From positions 28,268 to 92,267 of the forward strand of contig NZ_JAVFVV010000022.1 of assembly GCF_030929505.1 (NCBI RefSeq): DNA of 64,000 nt, given 5' to 3'. Each line of letters starts with the position of its first letter. Position 1 is the stretch's first letter. Under the pieces are notes generated by a model that saw only the letters and a program-made list of their open reading frames with translations, made no database searches and was not told where the DNA came from. The position numbers were made by a program, and so were the translations under genes. Of this stretch, positions 8,715 through 17,789 are shown in pieces. The stretch is from Mesorhizobium sp. LHD-90. GTDB lineage: Bacteria; Pseudomonadota; Alphaproteobacteria; Rhizobiales; Rhizobiaceae.

Positions 8715-9461
8715 TTGGATACTTCGGTTGTCACGGAGGAATACGAGGGTAAGTGCAATATATGCGGCGTTTCAAATCTCTTCAAAAGAGAAAATTTCAG
8801 GACGCGTGAGACGTTTCTTTGCTCTTCGTGCCGCGGTTCGCTTCGCTATCGAGCGCAAGCCGATGCGGTTTTGAGGGAGTACGCGGCAGAAGGCGTGTCG
8901 ACGATCGAAGCCTTGATCGAATCGGAAACGTTCCGGCACATCAGATTATATGAGCCTGGTGTAGTAGGGCCGTTCAGGAAGCTGTTCCGCACCATGAGCA
9001 ACTACGAACAGTCGTTCTATTGGGAGGATGTGGCCGAAGGTGCCAAGAAGGACGGGATGGTCTGCCAGAATCTCGAACGGCTTACTTATGCCGATGAAAC
9101 GTTCGATCTTATCGTTTCTTCCGACGTTTTCGAGCATGTGCGCAGGCCGTTTCAGGGCTTCGCCGAGATAAGAAGAGTGTTGAAGCAAGGCGGGCGTCAC
9201 ATCTTTTCCGTCCCCGCGAACGACAACCTCCGTGCCGATTCGGTTTCGCGCGTCGATACGAGCTCGGATAATGACGTTCTCCTCCTGCCTGCTGTGTATC
9301 ACGGCAACGGCACCGCCGGCGGGCGGTCCTTGGTCTACACCGATTTCGGCGCTGATGTGGTGGACAAGCTCGGTGAAATCGGCCTCCCGACCCAGATTTT
9401 CTACTATACCCCGGCTCCCGGGTTTCCAAGGCAATTGACGTTCGTTTCCCGTCGAGCCTAA
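8715..9461 (+). CDS. class I SAM-dependent methyltransferase with N-terminal zinc ribbon
   Basis: The start is TTG 8715, chosen because a GGAGAAACGG ribosome site precedes it and no ATG fits; this gives 248 residues. Two CxxC pairs (C14/C17 and C36/C39) form a likely zinc ribbon. The later part has LTYADETFDLIVSSDVFEHV and the following RRVLKQGG, the usual motif II/III area of a Rossmann methyltransferase (Methyltransf_11 type). The glycine-rich SAM loop (motif I) is not obvious; the corresponding area reads IRLYEPGVVGPF. Codon use is less GC-rich than the flanking genes. Its place between the lipid/glycan operon and the rml genes suggests a sugar O-methylation role, which is inferred only. 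Confidence 0.7.
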   Translation: MDTSVVTEEYEGKCNICGVSNLFKRENFRTRETFLCSSCRGSLRYRAQADAVLREYAAEGVSTIEALIESETFRHIRLYEPGVVGPFRKLFRTMSNYEQSFYWEDVAEGAKKDGMVCQNLERLTYADETFDLIVSSDVFEHVRRPFQGFAEIRRVLKQGGRHIFSVPANDNLRADSVSRVDTSSDNDVLLLPAVYHGNGTAGGRSLVYTDFGADVVDKLGEIGLPTQIFYYTPAPGFPRQLTFVSRRA

Positions 9462-9503
9462 CGTTCATCCTTGAACTTGCGGCAAAGCGGCAAGCCGTCT
9501 TTT

Positions 9504-10388
9504 TCAAAGGCCCTTCGAGAGGATCTCTCGCACCAGCATCGGCAGCCTTTCACGCCAGGACGCAGGTTTCAGCCCATAGTCGCGCTCGATCCGCGCTGTG
9601 GAGAGTACCGAATTGGCCGGCCGGCGCGCCGGCGTCGGATAATCGGCCGACCCGATCGCCTCGAGCTTTGGGACGGGATAACCAGCTTCCCGGCACGTGG
9701 CAAAGATGGCCGCCGCAAAATCGTGCCAAGTGGTCGGGCCCTCATTGGTGAAGTGGAAGACGTCAGTCGGAGCATGCCGGTCCGCAATCATGCGCATCGT
9801 GATCACTGACAGCGCCTCAGCCAGGTCAGCAGCGAGTGTCGGAGAGCCGTGCTGATCCTGCACCACCCTGACGACGTCGCGCTCAAAACCGAGGCGAAGC
9901 ATTGTCCGAACGAAATTCGAGCGCCGGGCGCTCACGACCCAACTCGTACGCACGACTGCCGAGCGCGGATTGCCGAGCCTGACGGCCCACTCGCCCGCGG
10001 CTTTGCTCGCGCCGTAGACACCGAGCGGATTGAGCGGCGCGTCGACCTCATAAGCACCGGTAGCATTTCCGTCGAACACGTAGTCGGTCGAGATGTGGAT
10101 GAGCGGGATGCCAGCCAAACATGTCGCTTGGGCTAGCGCAGCCGGAATGAGCGTATTCGCCGCGAAGGCCGCCGCGACGTCCTTCTCAGCCTTGTCAACC
10201 GCGGTATAGGCAGCGGCATTGATGATTGCAGAAACCGCGTGGTCCGCAATCAGCCTGCCGACCGCATTGGCATCGCATAAGTCGAGCTCTCCACGGGCGG
10301 GCGCGACGATTCCGACTTCTTCGGGCCAGCGCATGGTGACAAGCTCATGCCCCACCTGTCCGGTACTGCCAGTGACAAGGATAGTCAC
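9504..10388 (-). CDS. rmlD: dTDP-4-dehydrorhamnose reductase
   Basis: This 294-residue extended short-chain dehydrogenase reduces dTDP-4-dehydro-L-rhamnose with NAD(P)H, the last step of dTDP-L-rhamnose synthesis in the cytoplasm. The nucleotide-binding motif TGSTGQVG is at the N-terminus, STDYVFDG follows mid-protein, and the catalytic Y-x-x-x-K is in YGASK. The start is GTG 10388, which overlaps the rmlB stop (GTGA). It is the last gene of the minus-strand rmlCBD operon. Confidence 0.93.
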   Translation of the reverse strand: MTILVTGSTGQVGHELVTMRWPEEVGIVAPARGELDLCDANAVGRLIADHAVSAIINAAAYTAVDKAEKDVAAAFAANTLIPAALAQATCLAGIPLIHISTDYVFDGNATGAYEVDAPLNPLGVYGASKAAGEWAVRLGNPRSAVVRTSWVVSARRSNFVRTMLRLGFERDVVRVVQDQHGSPTLAADLAEALSVITMRMIADRHAPTDVFHFTNEGPTTWHDFAAAIFATCREAGYPVPKLEAIGSADYPTPARRPANSVLSTARIERDYGLKPASWRERLPMLVREILSKGL

Positions 10389-11461
10389 CCCAGTCCGCGC
10401 CTCGCGAGCGCGCTGCGTTCCTCATTTGCAATCAAGGGCGCCCACCAATCTCGGTTAGCAAGATACCAGCGCACGGTCTTGGCAAGGCCGCTCTCGAAAG
10501 TCTCCTGGGGCCGCCAGCCGAGTTCCCGCCTGATCTTCGAAGCGTCTATTGCATAGCGCTGGTCATGGCCTGGCCGGTCTGCGACGAAGCGGATCAGTTC
10601 TCTGCGGGCAAAGCCCAAAGGCGGCGCATAATCATCCAGCAATTCGCAGATCGTTTCGACCACCGCGAGGTTGGTTCGCTCACTGTCGCCGCCAATGTTG
10701 TAGGTCTCGCTGGGCTCGCCGCGCTCCATCACAAGGCTGAGGGCGCGTGCGTGATCCTCGACAAACAGCCAATCCCTGACGTTTGCGCCGTTGCCGTAGA
10801 CGGGCAGTTCTTGTCCCGTCAGCCCACGCAGAATCATCAGCGGAATGAGTTTCTCAGGAAAATGATAGGGACCATAGTTGTTCGAGCAGTTGGTAACAAT
10901 CGTCGGCAGCCCGTATGTCTCGCGCCATGCTCGGACGAGGTGGTCCGAAGCGGCTTTCGATGCCGAGTAAGGGGAGTTTGGTCGATAGGAAGACTGCTCA
11001 TCAAAGCGACCCTCGAGACCAAGCGATCCAAAAACTTCATCTGTCGAGATGTGGTGAAGCCGGAATGTGGAGCGTTCGGATGACGACAGGCCGCGCCAAT
11101 GGCGCAGCGCCTCCTGCAACAGGGTATACGTGCCCACGACATTGGTCTCGATGAACGCGCCGGGACCGTCGATCGAGCGGTCCACGTGGCTCTCCGCAGC
11201 GAGGTTCATGACGGCCGTTGGCCTGTGACGCTCAAAGACGCTGCGCAGGGCCGCGCTGTCGCGGATGTCGACCCGCTCGAACGCATATCGGGCGTGCCCC
11301 GCCGCCCCAGGGAGGGAGGTCAGGTTCGCCGCATAGGTCAGGGCGTCCACATTGATGACACGCGCCGCGGAGTCGGCCAGCAGATGCCGGATAACTGCCG
11401 TCCCGATGAAGCCCGCGCCGCCCGCGACGAGGATTGTTGCATTGGCAAAGCGGGGCGACAT
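10385..11461 (-). CDS. rmlB: dTDP-glucose 4,6-dehydratase
   Basis: I start the gene at ATG 11461 (358 residues) since the family motif GGAGFIGT follows within 20 residues and the start overlaps the rmlC stop as TGATG; a longer frame would extend into rmlC. The enzyme converts dTDP-glucose to dTDP-4-keto-6-deoxyglucose using bound NAD. The active-site STDEVFGSL (T-D-E) and YSASK (Y-x-x-x-K) are both present, as is [11 protein letters not shown]. Length is normal for RmlB. Confidence 0.93.
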   Translation of the reverse strand: MSPRFANATILVAGGAGFIGTAVIRHLLADSAARVINVDALTYAANLTSLPGAAGHARYAFERVDIRDSAALRSVFERHRPTAVMNLAAESHVDRSIDGPGAFIETNVVGTYTLLQEALRHWRGLSSSERSTFRLHHISTDEVFGSLGLEGRFDEQSSYRPNSPYSASKAASDHLVRAWRETYGLPTIVTNCSNNYGPYHFPEKLIPLMILRGLTGQELPVYGNGANVRDWLFVEDHARALSLVMERGEPSETYNIGGDSERTNLAVVETICELLDDYAPPLGFARRELIRFVADRPGHDQRYAIDASKIRRELGWRPQETFESGLAKTVRWYLANRDWWAPLIANEERSALARRGLG

Positions 11462-12012
11462 CAGAACAGGTCCGTTGCTTCCGCCAGCGTCGGCGCCGCC
11501 AAGTCTCTTGCAGAAAGCGTTGTGTCTTCGGGCCGGCAAGGCCAGTTGATTCCCAGTGCCGGATCTCCCCAGAAGATTTCCCGATCGCATTCCCGCGCGT
11601 ACGGTTTCGAGACCTTGTACTGGATGATGGTGTCGGCCTCGAGCGTGCAGTAGCCATGTGCGAAGCCGACAGGCACGAATAGCTGGTTGCCACGCTCGGC
11701 GCTCAGCACCATCGAGACATGGCGCCCAAAGGTCGGAGAATCACGTCTGATGTCGACAGCCACGTCGAAAACCGAGCCAGCGACCACGCTGACAAGTTTC
11801 GCCTGCGCCATCGGTTCAACCTGAAAGTGAAGGCCGCGCACGGTTCCTGTTCTTTCTGAGTGCGCCTGGTTTTCCTGCACGAATTCTGCCGGGACACCCG
11901 CCGCCTCGAACGCGGACCGCTTGAAGGTCTCGGCGAAATAGCCGCGGGAATCGCCAAGCCGCATCGGCAGGACCTCGACGACGCCTTGGATGGCCTGCTG
12001 AAAGAACTCCAT
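11461..12012 (-). CDS. rmlC: dTDP-4-dehydrorhamnose 3,5-epimerase
   Basis: This 183-residue cupin epimerises C3 and C5 of dTDP-4-keto-6-deoxyglucose. The signature GLHFQ (catalytic histidine), [11 protein letters not shown] and [10 protein letters not shown] are all present, and length is normal for RmlC. It is the first gene of the rmlCBD operon and is divergent from rmlA, so the four enzymes for dTDP-L-rhamnose are all here. The rhamnose is probably used by the glycan genes on either side. Confidence 0.93.
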   Translation of the reverse strand: MEFFQQAIQGVVEVLPMRLGDSRGYFAETFKRSAFEAAGVPAEFVQENQAHSERTGTVRGLHFQVEPMAQAKLVSVVAGSVFDVAVDIRRDSPTFGRHVSMVLSAERGNQLFVPVGFAHGYCTLEADTIIQYKVSKPYARECDREIFWGDPALGINWPCRPEDTTLSARDLAAPTLAEATDLF

Positions 12013-12200
12013 TCCCCCGCCCGATACGTTCTCAGATACACTGGCAAAATCGCATTTCCTGCCGCAGTAAGTCCAGTAGCCGAGATATGACTCATTCTAC
12101 CACGGAAATTCGGGCAGCCGAATCGCTTGGATATCCGGGTGACAACCTGTATGCGAAACTGGAAGACGGCCAAGCTCCACCGCCATGTCGAGGACGCGAA

Positions 12201-13070
12201 GTGAGGGGAATCATTCTGGCGGGAGGCAATGGCACACGCCTGTACCCGGTCACCAAGGCAATCTCGAAGCAACTCCTGCCAGTCTTCGACAAGCCGATGA
12301 TCTACTATCCGCTCAGCATTCTGATGCTGGCTGGCATCCGCGACATCCTGGTAATCTCGACACCCCACGATCTCCCACAATTCGAACGTTTGCTGGGCGA
12401 AGGCGGACAAGTCGGTCTTAGGATCAGCTATGCCGTACAGCCCGAGCCGGGCGGCTTGGCGCAGGCCTATCTAATCGGTGCTTCTTTCGTAAGAGGCGAG
12501 CCCTCTGCCCTCATCCTTGGCGACAACATCTTCTACGGGCACGGCTTGGTCGACCTTCTCGCCAAAGCGAGCTGCCGTCAGCGCGGGGCGACCATCTTTG
12601 GATATCAGGTGAGAGATCCGCAACATTACGGGGTTGTCGAGTTCGACGCCGCGGGCCGAGCGATCTCGATAAAAGAGAAACCACACGTTCCGCAATCGGA
12701 ATGGGCGGTGACCGGCCTCTATTTCTACGATGGCGACGCGCCGGAAATGGCGGCCAGGCTCAAACCTTCGGCGCGTGGCGAGCTGGAGATAACCGACCTC
12801 AACAGGGCGTATCTCGAGCGGGGCGATCTTCATGTCGAGAAATTTGGCCGCGGATTCGCATGGCTCGATACCGGCACGATGGACAGTCTACTGGAGGCTG
12901 CAACCTTCGTCAGGGCTCTTGAGCGGCGTCAGCGCTTGAGAATAGCGTGCCTGGAAGAGATTGCCTATCGCAACGGCTGGATTTCTCGTGAGGAACTACA
13001 CGCCCTCGGGTTGAAGTTTGGAACGAGCGAGTATGGCGCCTATTTGTCTCAGATTGCATCTGCAGAGTAG
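12201..13070 (+). CDS. rmlA: glucose-1-phosphate thymidylyltransferase
   Basis: The enzyme makes dTDP-glucose from glucose-1-phosphate and dTTP, the first step to dTDP-rhamnose. The reading frame is open from ATG 12087, but I prefer GTG 12201: it has a GAGG ribosome site 7 bases upstream, puts the canonical [15 protein letters not shown] at the very N-terminus, and gives 289 residues, the usual RmlA length. The motif DKPMIYYPL follows. It is divergent from rmlC across about 190 bases that should hold both promoters. Confidence 0.92.
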   Translation: MRGIILAGGNGTRLYPVTKAISKQLLPVFDKPMIYYPLSILMLAGIRDILVISTPHDLPQFERLLGEGGQVGLRISYAVQPEPGGLAQAYLIGASFVRGEPSALILGDNIFYGHGLVDLLAKASCRQRGATIFGYQVRDPQHYGVVEFDAAGRAISIKEKPHVPQSEWAVTGLYFYDGDAPEMAARLKPSARGELEITDLNRAYLERGDLHVEKFGRGFAWLDTGTMDSLLEAATFVRALERRQRLRIACLEEIAYRNGWISREELHALGLKFGTSEYGAYLSQIASAE

Positions 13071-13127
13071 TTCAACGATGGCCGATTCAAAAAACAAAGA
13101 TAACATCTGCTTTCTGGGCTACCGTCC

Positions 13128-16100
13128 ATGAAAACCATCAAATACGGGGAAATCAACAAGAAGGTGACGAACCGGTTGCGCGGCTGGGCATTGGATCCAG
13201 GCGCGACTTTGAATCGCGCATTCATAAGAATATCAATCGATGATCAGGATTTTCCTCCGATTATTGCGAAGGAGTTTCGACCAACGATGGCCGGGCGTCT
13301 CGGGAGTGATGGCTATTGTGGATATTCAGTTGTGCCACCGCTCTCATTCTTTGACGGTCAGGAGCATCGCGTTAGCGTTTCCATTGCGAAGACAGGGAAT
13401 ACTATATATTCTGGAACGATCAAGTTCGATGATCTGCGTGTCGCTGCGAGCGAAGCGAACATTTATGGCGCGGTCACCCAAATCAGCGCGGACGGTGTTC
13501 GCGGATGGGTGCTTGATAACGACAATCGCGGCAAACCGATAGTCGTGTCAGTGCATATCGACGGAGCGCTTCGTTTTGAAATTGCTGCCGCCGATTCTTC
13601 CAAGGGCGGACCGACCGAAGCAGCCAAGCATGGCTTTGGTTTCGAATTTCCGAGCGATCTATACGACGACCGTGAGCATACAGTGGCGGTGTATGCGTCT
13701 GGCGTGAATGTTGTCCCCTGTTTGGTTTCCCCTGTCATCATGCTTGCGTCGGTCGATCGGCCGCGCATCGAGCTTGAGGTACTGGGATGGCGCGACGGCA
13801 AGCTGCACTGCATCGGGCATGACACAACAAGACCTGATGGCCCCGCGCCGTCCTTCATGCTGGTGGTGGGTGACAAAGCCATCGGTCCAGACGTTCGCAT
13901 GAAAAGTGCTGTGGGGGAACCTCAGCAGTTTGAATATTACTTCGACCCATCTGCGATCAAGCCATCGTTGTTAATTTCGTCTGGTGCAAATATAGTTAAG
14001 GCGCGATCAAGAGAGTTTCTCAAGGAGGTGTCGGCGAATATATTGTCTGAATGTGCCCGGCTTGAAATCGAAAGAACTGACAGTGCTGAAGCGCATGCAT
14101 CAATCTTTCTTGCATATGTGCCGCAGCAGCAGGACAGGTTTTTTGTTTTTGTTAATGGCGCCTTGCAGTGTTCGATAAGCACCGCGCGGGCGCATCTTGA
14201 TGGCAAGTTGTCAGTGCCGCTGTCTCATATTATTGAGGACCGAAGGCGTCCGATCGAGTTGGAAGTACGCTATTCCGACGAAATAACTCAAATCACTAGC
14301 TCGCCGCAGCGACTTAATTTGCTTCGGGGTGAAGATCTGGTGAGGAACGGCAGTTTGGAGAATTGGACTGGAACTGTACCAGGCGACTGGAATGTTCATC
14401 TTGGCGCCGGAGCTGCGCTTTTCAAAGCGCGTTCCCCGGGATTTGATTTTGCGCGAGTGGCAAACGAAACGGCTGAGCCTGCCTCCTTCCGCTTCTCGCA
14501 GGAGTTCACAGTCGACCCGGACGAGAGCGTGCTTGCCGTGGTTTTGAAGGGGCGTTCCTCTGAAGCCACTGGTGCCAGGCTTCGGGTAGCGCTAGTGGGC
14601 GCTGAAATGACCCTCGAAGAGGCTCAGTTTACATCTGTTCCGCTCTATCGCGCCTGGTCGGTGCAAACCATGCGTATCCCACTCCCTCGCTCTTCGGACA
14701 TTCATTGGGTGAAATTGGTCATCGAGGCCTCTTCGCCGGCTGCCGGCTGGATCGATATAGCGCAAATAGCCGCCGGCGAGCCCGGATTTGTAGCCGGTTC
14801 TCGCCACCACCTCGAAGCCGACAGTTCCGAGGAGGGCGACCTCAACGCGGTGACGAACGGAGACTTCAGCAATTGGGTGGGCTCATATAGACGTACAGCA
14901 TCATCTCGCGCCTCCGAGCTTGCGGACGGCTGGACCTTCCGCTGCAAATCCGCCAATCCGGCCTTAACCGTTGCGCTTTGCCAGGGAAATCTAAGAGACG
15001 TCACTGTGCCTGAACGAGGGCCCCTGGCGTATGGGGTCGCCATTTTCGGTCAGATTAACGAAGGGTACGCTCGGCTAGAAACAAAACTTGACAAATATCG
15101 ACTTTCGACCTCGAGATCGCTTTGTTTGGCGTTTTATGCGCAGGGTGCCTCTGTTCTCGGCTTTGAGAATACCGCGGCAGAAGTCAAATACGAGATCGAT
15201 CACATAGGTGTCCTCGAGCGCAGCTACGAGAACCGTGACGGGGCCCGCTCCCACAAGGATCGTCGACTCGTTGTTATCAAACGTCGGGTCACCGTTACGC
15301 GGACCGGTAGACATGTCGAGATAATTTTGAAGCCGGACGATGTTGCGGCTCTATCGCAGGAATCTCGCCTGAATATTGATAATCCTGATAATGAATACCT
15401 ACTGTATTTTGTGTGGACAGCCAGTGTTGACGTTGCGTTATTTTCCGTCCGGTTAGGGGCGCGCAGCTCACGATCCGATACCGAATATGCTTCGAGCAGA
15501 TATTTTGCCTTGGAGGACCCGAATATTGCCGCGCAGCTCAATCGTACCGCCGGGTTAACCTCCTGGGTGAGCCAGGAAAGGATATCTGCGCCTTTGCCCA
15601 TGTGCTTTCCCGCATCAGATCCGGTCAAATGGAGTTGGAATGAGAGTCATTCCGCCGAAACGACTGCGATTGTAATACCAGTTTTCAACGCAATTGATGA
15701 AACGTTGGATTGCATTTCGTCGATCGGTCATTCGACTGATCGGCCAGTATTGGTCACGTTGGTCGATGACGGGTCGACAATTCTGAATCGCGAACGTCTG
15801 CGTCGCTTCGTTGCCGATGTGCCCTGGATCAAAATTGTCGAGAACGAGCGGAACACAGGTTACACAAACGCTGCGAACAGAGGAATGAGCGACGCGCGAT
15901 CCAAATGGATCGTCCTGCTGAACAGCGACACGATCGTTACCAGGGGTTGGCTTGATGGGCTGCTGGAGGCTGCACTCGCTCGCCCGGACGCGGCAATGAT
16001 CGGCCCTCTTTCGAACGCTGCATCGTGGCAATCTGTTCCGGACGTCAAGGATGCCAAGGGAGGATGGAGCACGAACCCTCCTCCCTCTGGCATTTCGATC

Positions 16101-16514
16101 GAGGACATAGCCGACAATGTTCGTCGGTTCTCCGAGAAGGCGTTCCCTTACGTCCCGCTATTGAATGGATTTTGCACCCTCATTCGACGGGCAGCGCTTG
16201 ACGAAGTCGGATACCTGGATGGTCAGTCCTTTCCTATGGGATACGGGGAGGAGACGGATTTATGCATAAGGATGGCCAAGGCAGGTCACAAGCTTGTTCT
16301 CGCCGATCATGTGTACGTATATCATCAGAAGTCAGCGAGTTTTGGCGAAAAGCGCCGATCCGTTCTAACGAAGCAAGGCAATAAAGCGTTAGCCGGCAAG
16401 CACGTTGATATAAATCTTGTCGCTCTTCAGCAGAGCCTTTCTGAACTCAGCTCCCTGATAGGAATAAGGAAAGCGCTCCGAGAGATCTATCGAGCGGCGA
16501 ATACTAACATCTAG
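13128..16514 (+). CDS. multidomain protein: beta-sandwich and CBM4/9-like domains plus C-terminal GT2 glycosyltransferase
   Basis: This 1128-residue protein has an N-terminal part (about 1-400) of repeated beta-rich segments I do not recognise. Two jelly-roll-like domains follow, starting LVRNGSLENWTG (about 405-565) and AVTNGDFSNWVG (about 573-800), resembling CBM4/9-type modules (N-G-x-F/L-x-x-W). A GT2 domain occupies about 845-1090: TTAIVIPVFNA, VTLVDDGST, LLNSDT in the DXD place, then MGYGEETDLCIR. The GT2 part resembles rhamnosyltransferases, which fits the neighbouring rml genes. No signal peptide or membrane helix is obvious. The base composition is visibly lower in GC than the flanks, suggesting transfer. 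It is coupled to the next glycosyltransferase gene, one base away. Confidence 0.75.
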   Translation: MKTIKYGEINKKVTNRLRGWALDPGATLNRAFIRISIDDQDFPPIIAKEFRPTMAGRLGSDGYCGYSVVPPLSFFDGQEHRVSVSIAKTGNTIYSGTIKFDDLRVAASEANIYGAVTQISADGVRGWVLDNDNRGKPIVVSVHIDGALRFEIAAADSSKGGPTEAAKHGFGFEFPSDLYDDREHTVAVYASGVNVVPCLVSPVIMLASVDRPRIELEVLGWRDGKLHCIGHDTTRPDGPAPSFMLVVGDKAIGPDVRMKSAVGEPQQFEYYFDPSAIKPSLLISSGANIVKARSREFLKEVSANILSECARLEIERTDSAEAHASIFLAYVPQQQDRFFVFVNGALQCSISTARAHLDGKLSVPLSHIIEDRRRPIELEVRYSDEITQITSSPQRLNLLRGEDLVRNGSLENWTGTVPGDWNVHLGAGAALFKARSPGFDFARVANETAEPASFRFSQEFTVDPDESVLAVVLKGRSSEATGARLRVALVGAEMTLEEAQFTSVPLYRAWSVQTMRIPLPRSSDIHWVKLVIEASSPAAGWIDIAQIAAGEPGFVAGSRHHLEADSSEEGDLNAVTNGDFSNWVGSYRRTASSRASELADGWTFRCKSANPALTVALCQGNLRDVTVPERGPLAYGVAIFGQINEGYARLETKLDKYRLSTSRSLCLAFYAQGASVLGFENTAAEVKYEIDHIGVLERSYENRDGARSHKDRRLVVIKRRVTVTRTGRHVEIILKPDDVAALSQESRLNIDNPDNEYLLYFVWTASVDVALFSVRLGARSSRSDTEYASSRYFALEDPNIAAQLNRTAGLTSWVSQERISAPLPMCFPASDPVKWSWNESHSAETTAIVIPVFNAIDETLDCISSIGHSTDRPVLVTLVDDGSTILNRERLRRFVADVPWIKIVENERNTGYTNAANRGMSDARSKWIVLLNSDTIVTRGWLDGLLEAALARPDAAMIGPLSNAASWQSVPDVKDAKGGWSTNPPPSGISIEDIADNVRRFSEKAFPYVPLLNGFCTLIRRAALDEVGYLDGQSFPMGYGEETDLCIRMAKAGHKLVLADHVYVYHQKSASFGEKRRSVLTKQGNKALAGKHVDINLVALQQSLSELSSLIGIRKALREIYRAANTNI

Positions 16515-16515
16515 A

Positions 16516-17628
16516 TTGAGATCGAAACCCGTGGCGAAAATACCATCGGTAATTTTTGTTCTACCTGTTAGGGGAGCAAGTGGCGGAGCGAATTCCGTTG
16601 TGCAGGAAGCCTTTGGGCTTTCAGAGTTGGGCGTAAGGTGTGTCGTGGCAGTGGATGCCAAGAACTGGGCCTCATTCATCGACAACTATCCTGAGCTTAC
16701 GGGAAAGGCGGTCGTATTGCGCTCTTATGACACGCCTAAAGCCTTGGCGGAGTTGATGAGGGATTGTGATGTTGCAGTTGCGACGACCAACGTGTCCGTG
16801 GCGGAGGTCTCGATTGCCCTCGAGGCGCTCTCATCACGGGAGCGGGCGGCCTTGAAGCTGGCCTATTATGTCCAGGACTATGAGCCTCTTTTCTATCACC
16901 CAGAGAGCGAGGGCTGGCGTGTTGCCCACGCGTCGTATGGTGCTTTGAAGGATGCGGCGCTTTTTGCCAAGACGAAGTGGCTATGTGATGTTGTTTATCT
17001 CAACCATGGGATCAAGGTGAGAAAGGTTGTTCCGTCGATTGATCACGGTATTTATTATCCCGATTTGTCTGTAGAAAAAGATCACATATGTGTCGGCGCT
17101 ATGCTGAGAGTGAAGACAGCCAGGCGCGCGCCACAAAGGACCGCAAGGATACTTCAAATCTTGCGTGATACCGTGTCGCAGAAAATCGTGCTGCAGGTGT
17201 TCGGCTCGAGCAATGAGGAGCTTGAATCTGCAGGCATCGCAACATCGGATGGGATTGTAAATCGTGGGCGGCTAAAGCGCATGGAGGTGCCGGCGTTCAT
17301 GCGGGCGTGTGACCTTTTCCTCGACTTGTCCGATTTTCAAGCCTTTGGCCGAACGGGGCTTGAAGCGATGGCTTCCGGGTGCATTCCCCTGGTTCCAACG
17401 CTCGGCGGGACAGCCGAATACGCTATCCATGGCAAGAACGCTCTTGTTGTCGATACCAGGAGTGACCGTGATATTCTCGACGCGGTAAGAATGTTTTTGA
17501 ACTTGCCAGATCGTGACCGGCACACCATGCAACAGGCGGCATTGGAGACCGCGGCGAATTTTTCGGTCCGAAAGGCTGCGCTTTCCGAACTCCGCTTGTT
17601 CCAGGAAATGTGCTGGCAGGACCCTTGA
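16516..17628 (+). CDS. glycosyltransferase, GT4/WsaF-like
   Basis: The likely start is TTG 16516, one base after the previous stop; GTG 16531 is an alternative. This 370-residue protein has a GT-B pattern: an N-terminal VIFVLPVRGASGGANSVV, then YYVQDYEPLFYHPE, which resembles rhamnan-synthesis GT4 enzymes such as WsaF. The C-terminal donor site is FQAFGRTGLEAMASGCIPLV, with E in the usual E-x(7)-E region. It probably adds a sugar, perhaps rhamnose, to the same glycan as its upstream neighbour. Lower GC than the core genes. Confidence 0.78.
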   Translation: MRSKPVAKIPSVIFVLPVRGASGGANSVVQEAFGLSELGVRCVVAVDAKNWASFIDNYPELTGKAVVLRSYDTPKALAELMRDCDVAVATTNVSVAEVSIALEALSSRERAALKLAYYVQDYEPLFYHPESEGWRVAHASYGALKDAALFAKTKWLCDVVYLNHGIKVRKVVPSIDHGIYYPDLSVEKDHICVGAMLRVKTARRAPQRTARILQILRDTVSQKIVLQVFGSSNEELESAGIATSDGIVNRGRLKRMEVPAFMRACDLFLDLSDFQAFGRTGLEAMASGCIPLVPTLGGTAEYAIHGKNALVVDTRSDRDILDAVRMFLNLPDRDRHTMQQAALETAANFSVRKAALSELRLFQEMCWQDP

Positions 17629-17789
17629 CCACTTTGATTCCTGGCCGGTGACATTGCATCTGCAGGGCATGCGTGCTGAATAGGTGCGACCGGCCTCTCA
17701 GGTGGGCGACTGTTCTGGTGCGCTTTTGGGAGGGTGCGAGTTTCCGGGCCGGGATAGGTCCGGACGCTAGCGGAACCGCGCCCTGCCGA

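Noticed and set aside
8372..8785. Minus-strand 137-codon frame before the methyltransferase
   Set aside because: Overlaps the methyltransferase start and resembles no protein; no ribosome site.
12087..12200. N-terminal 38-codon extension of rmlA
   Set aside because: The GTG at 12201 has a better ribosome site and gives the normal family length and N-terminus.
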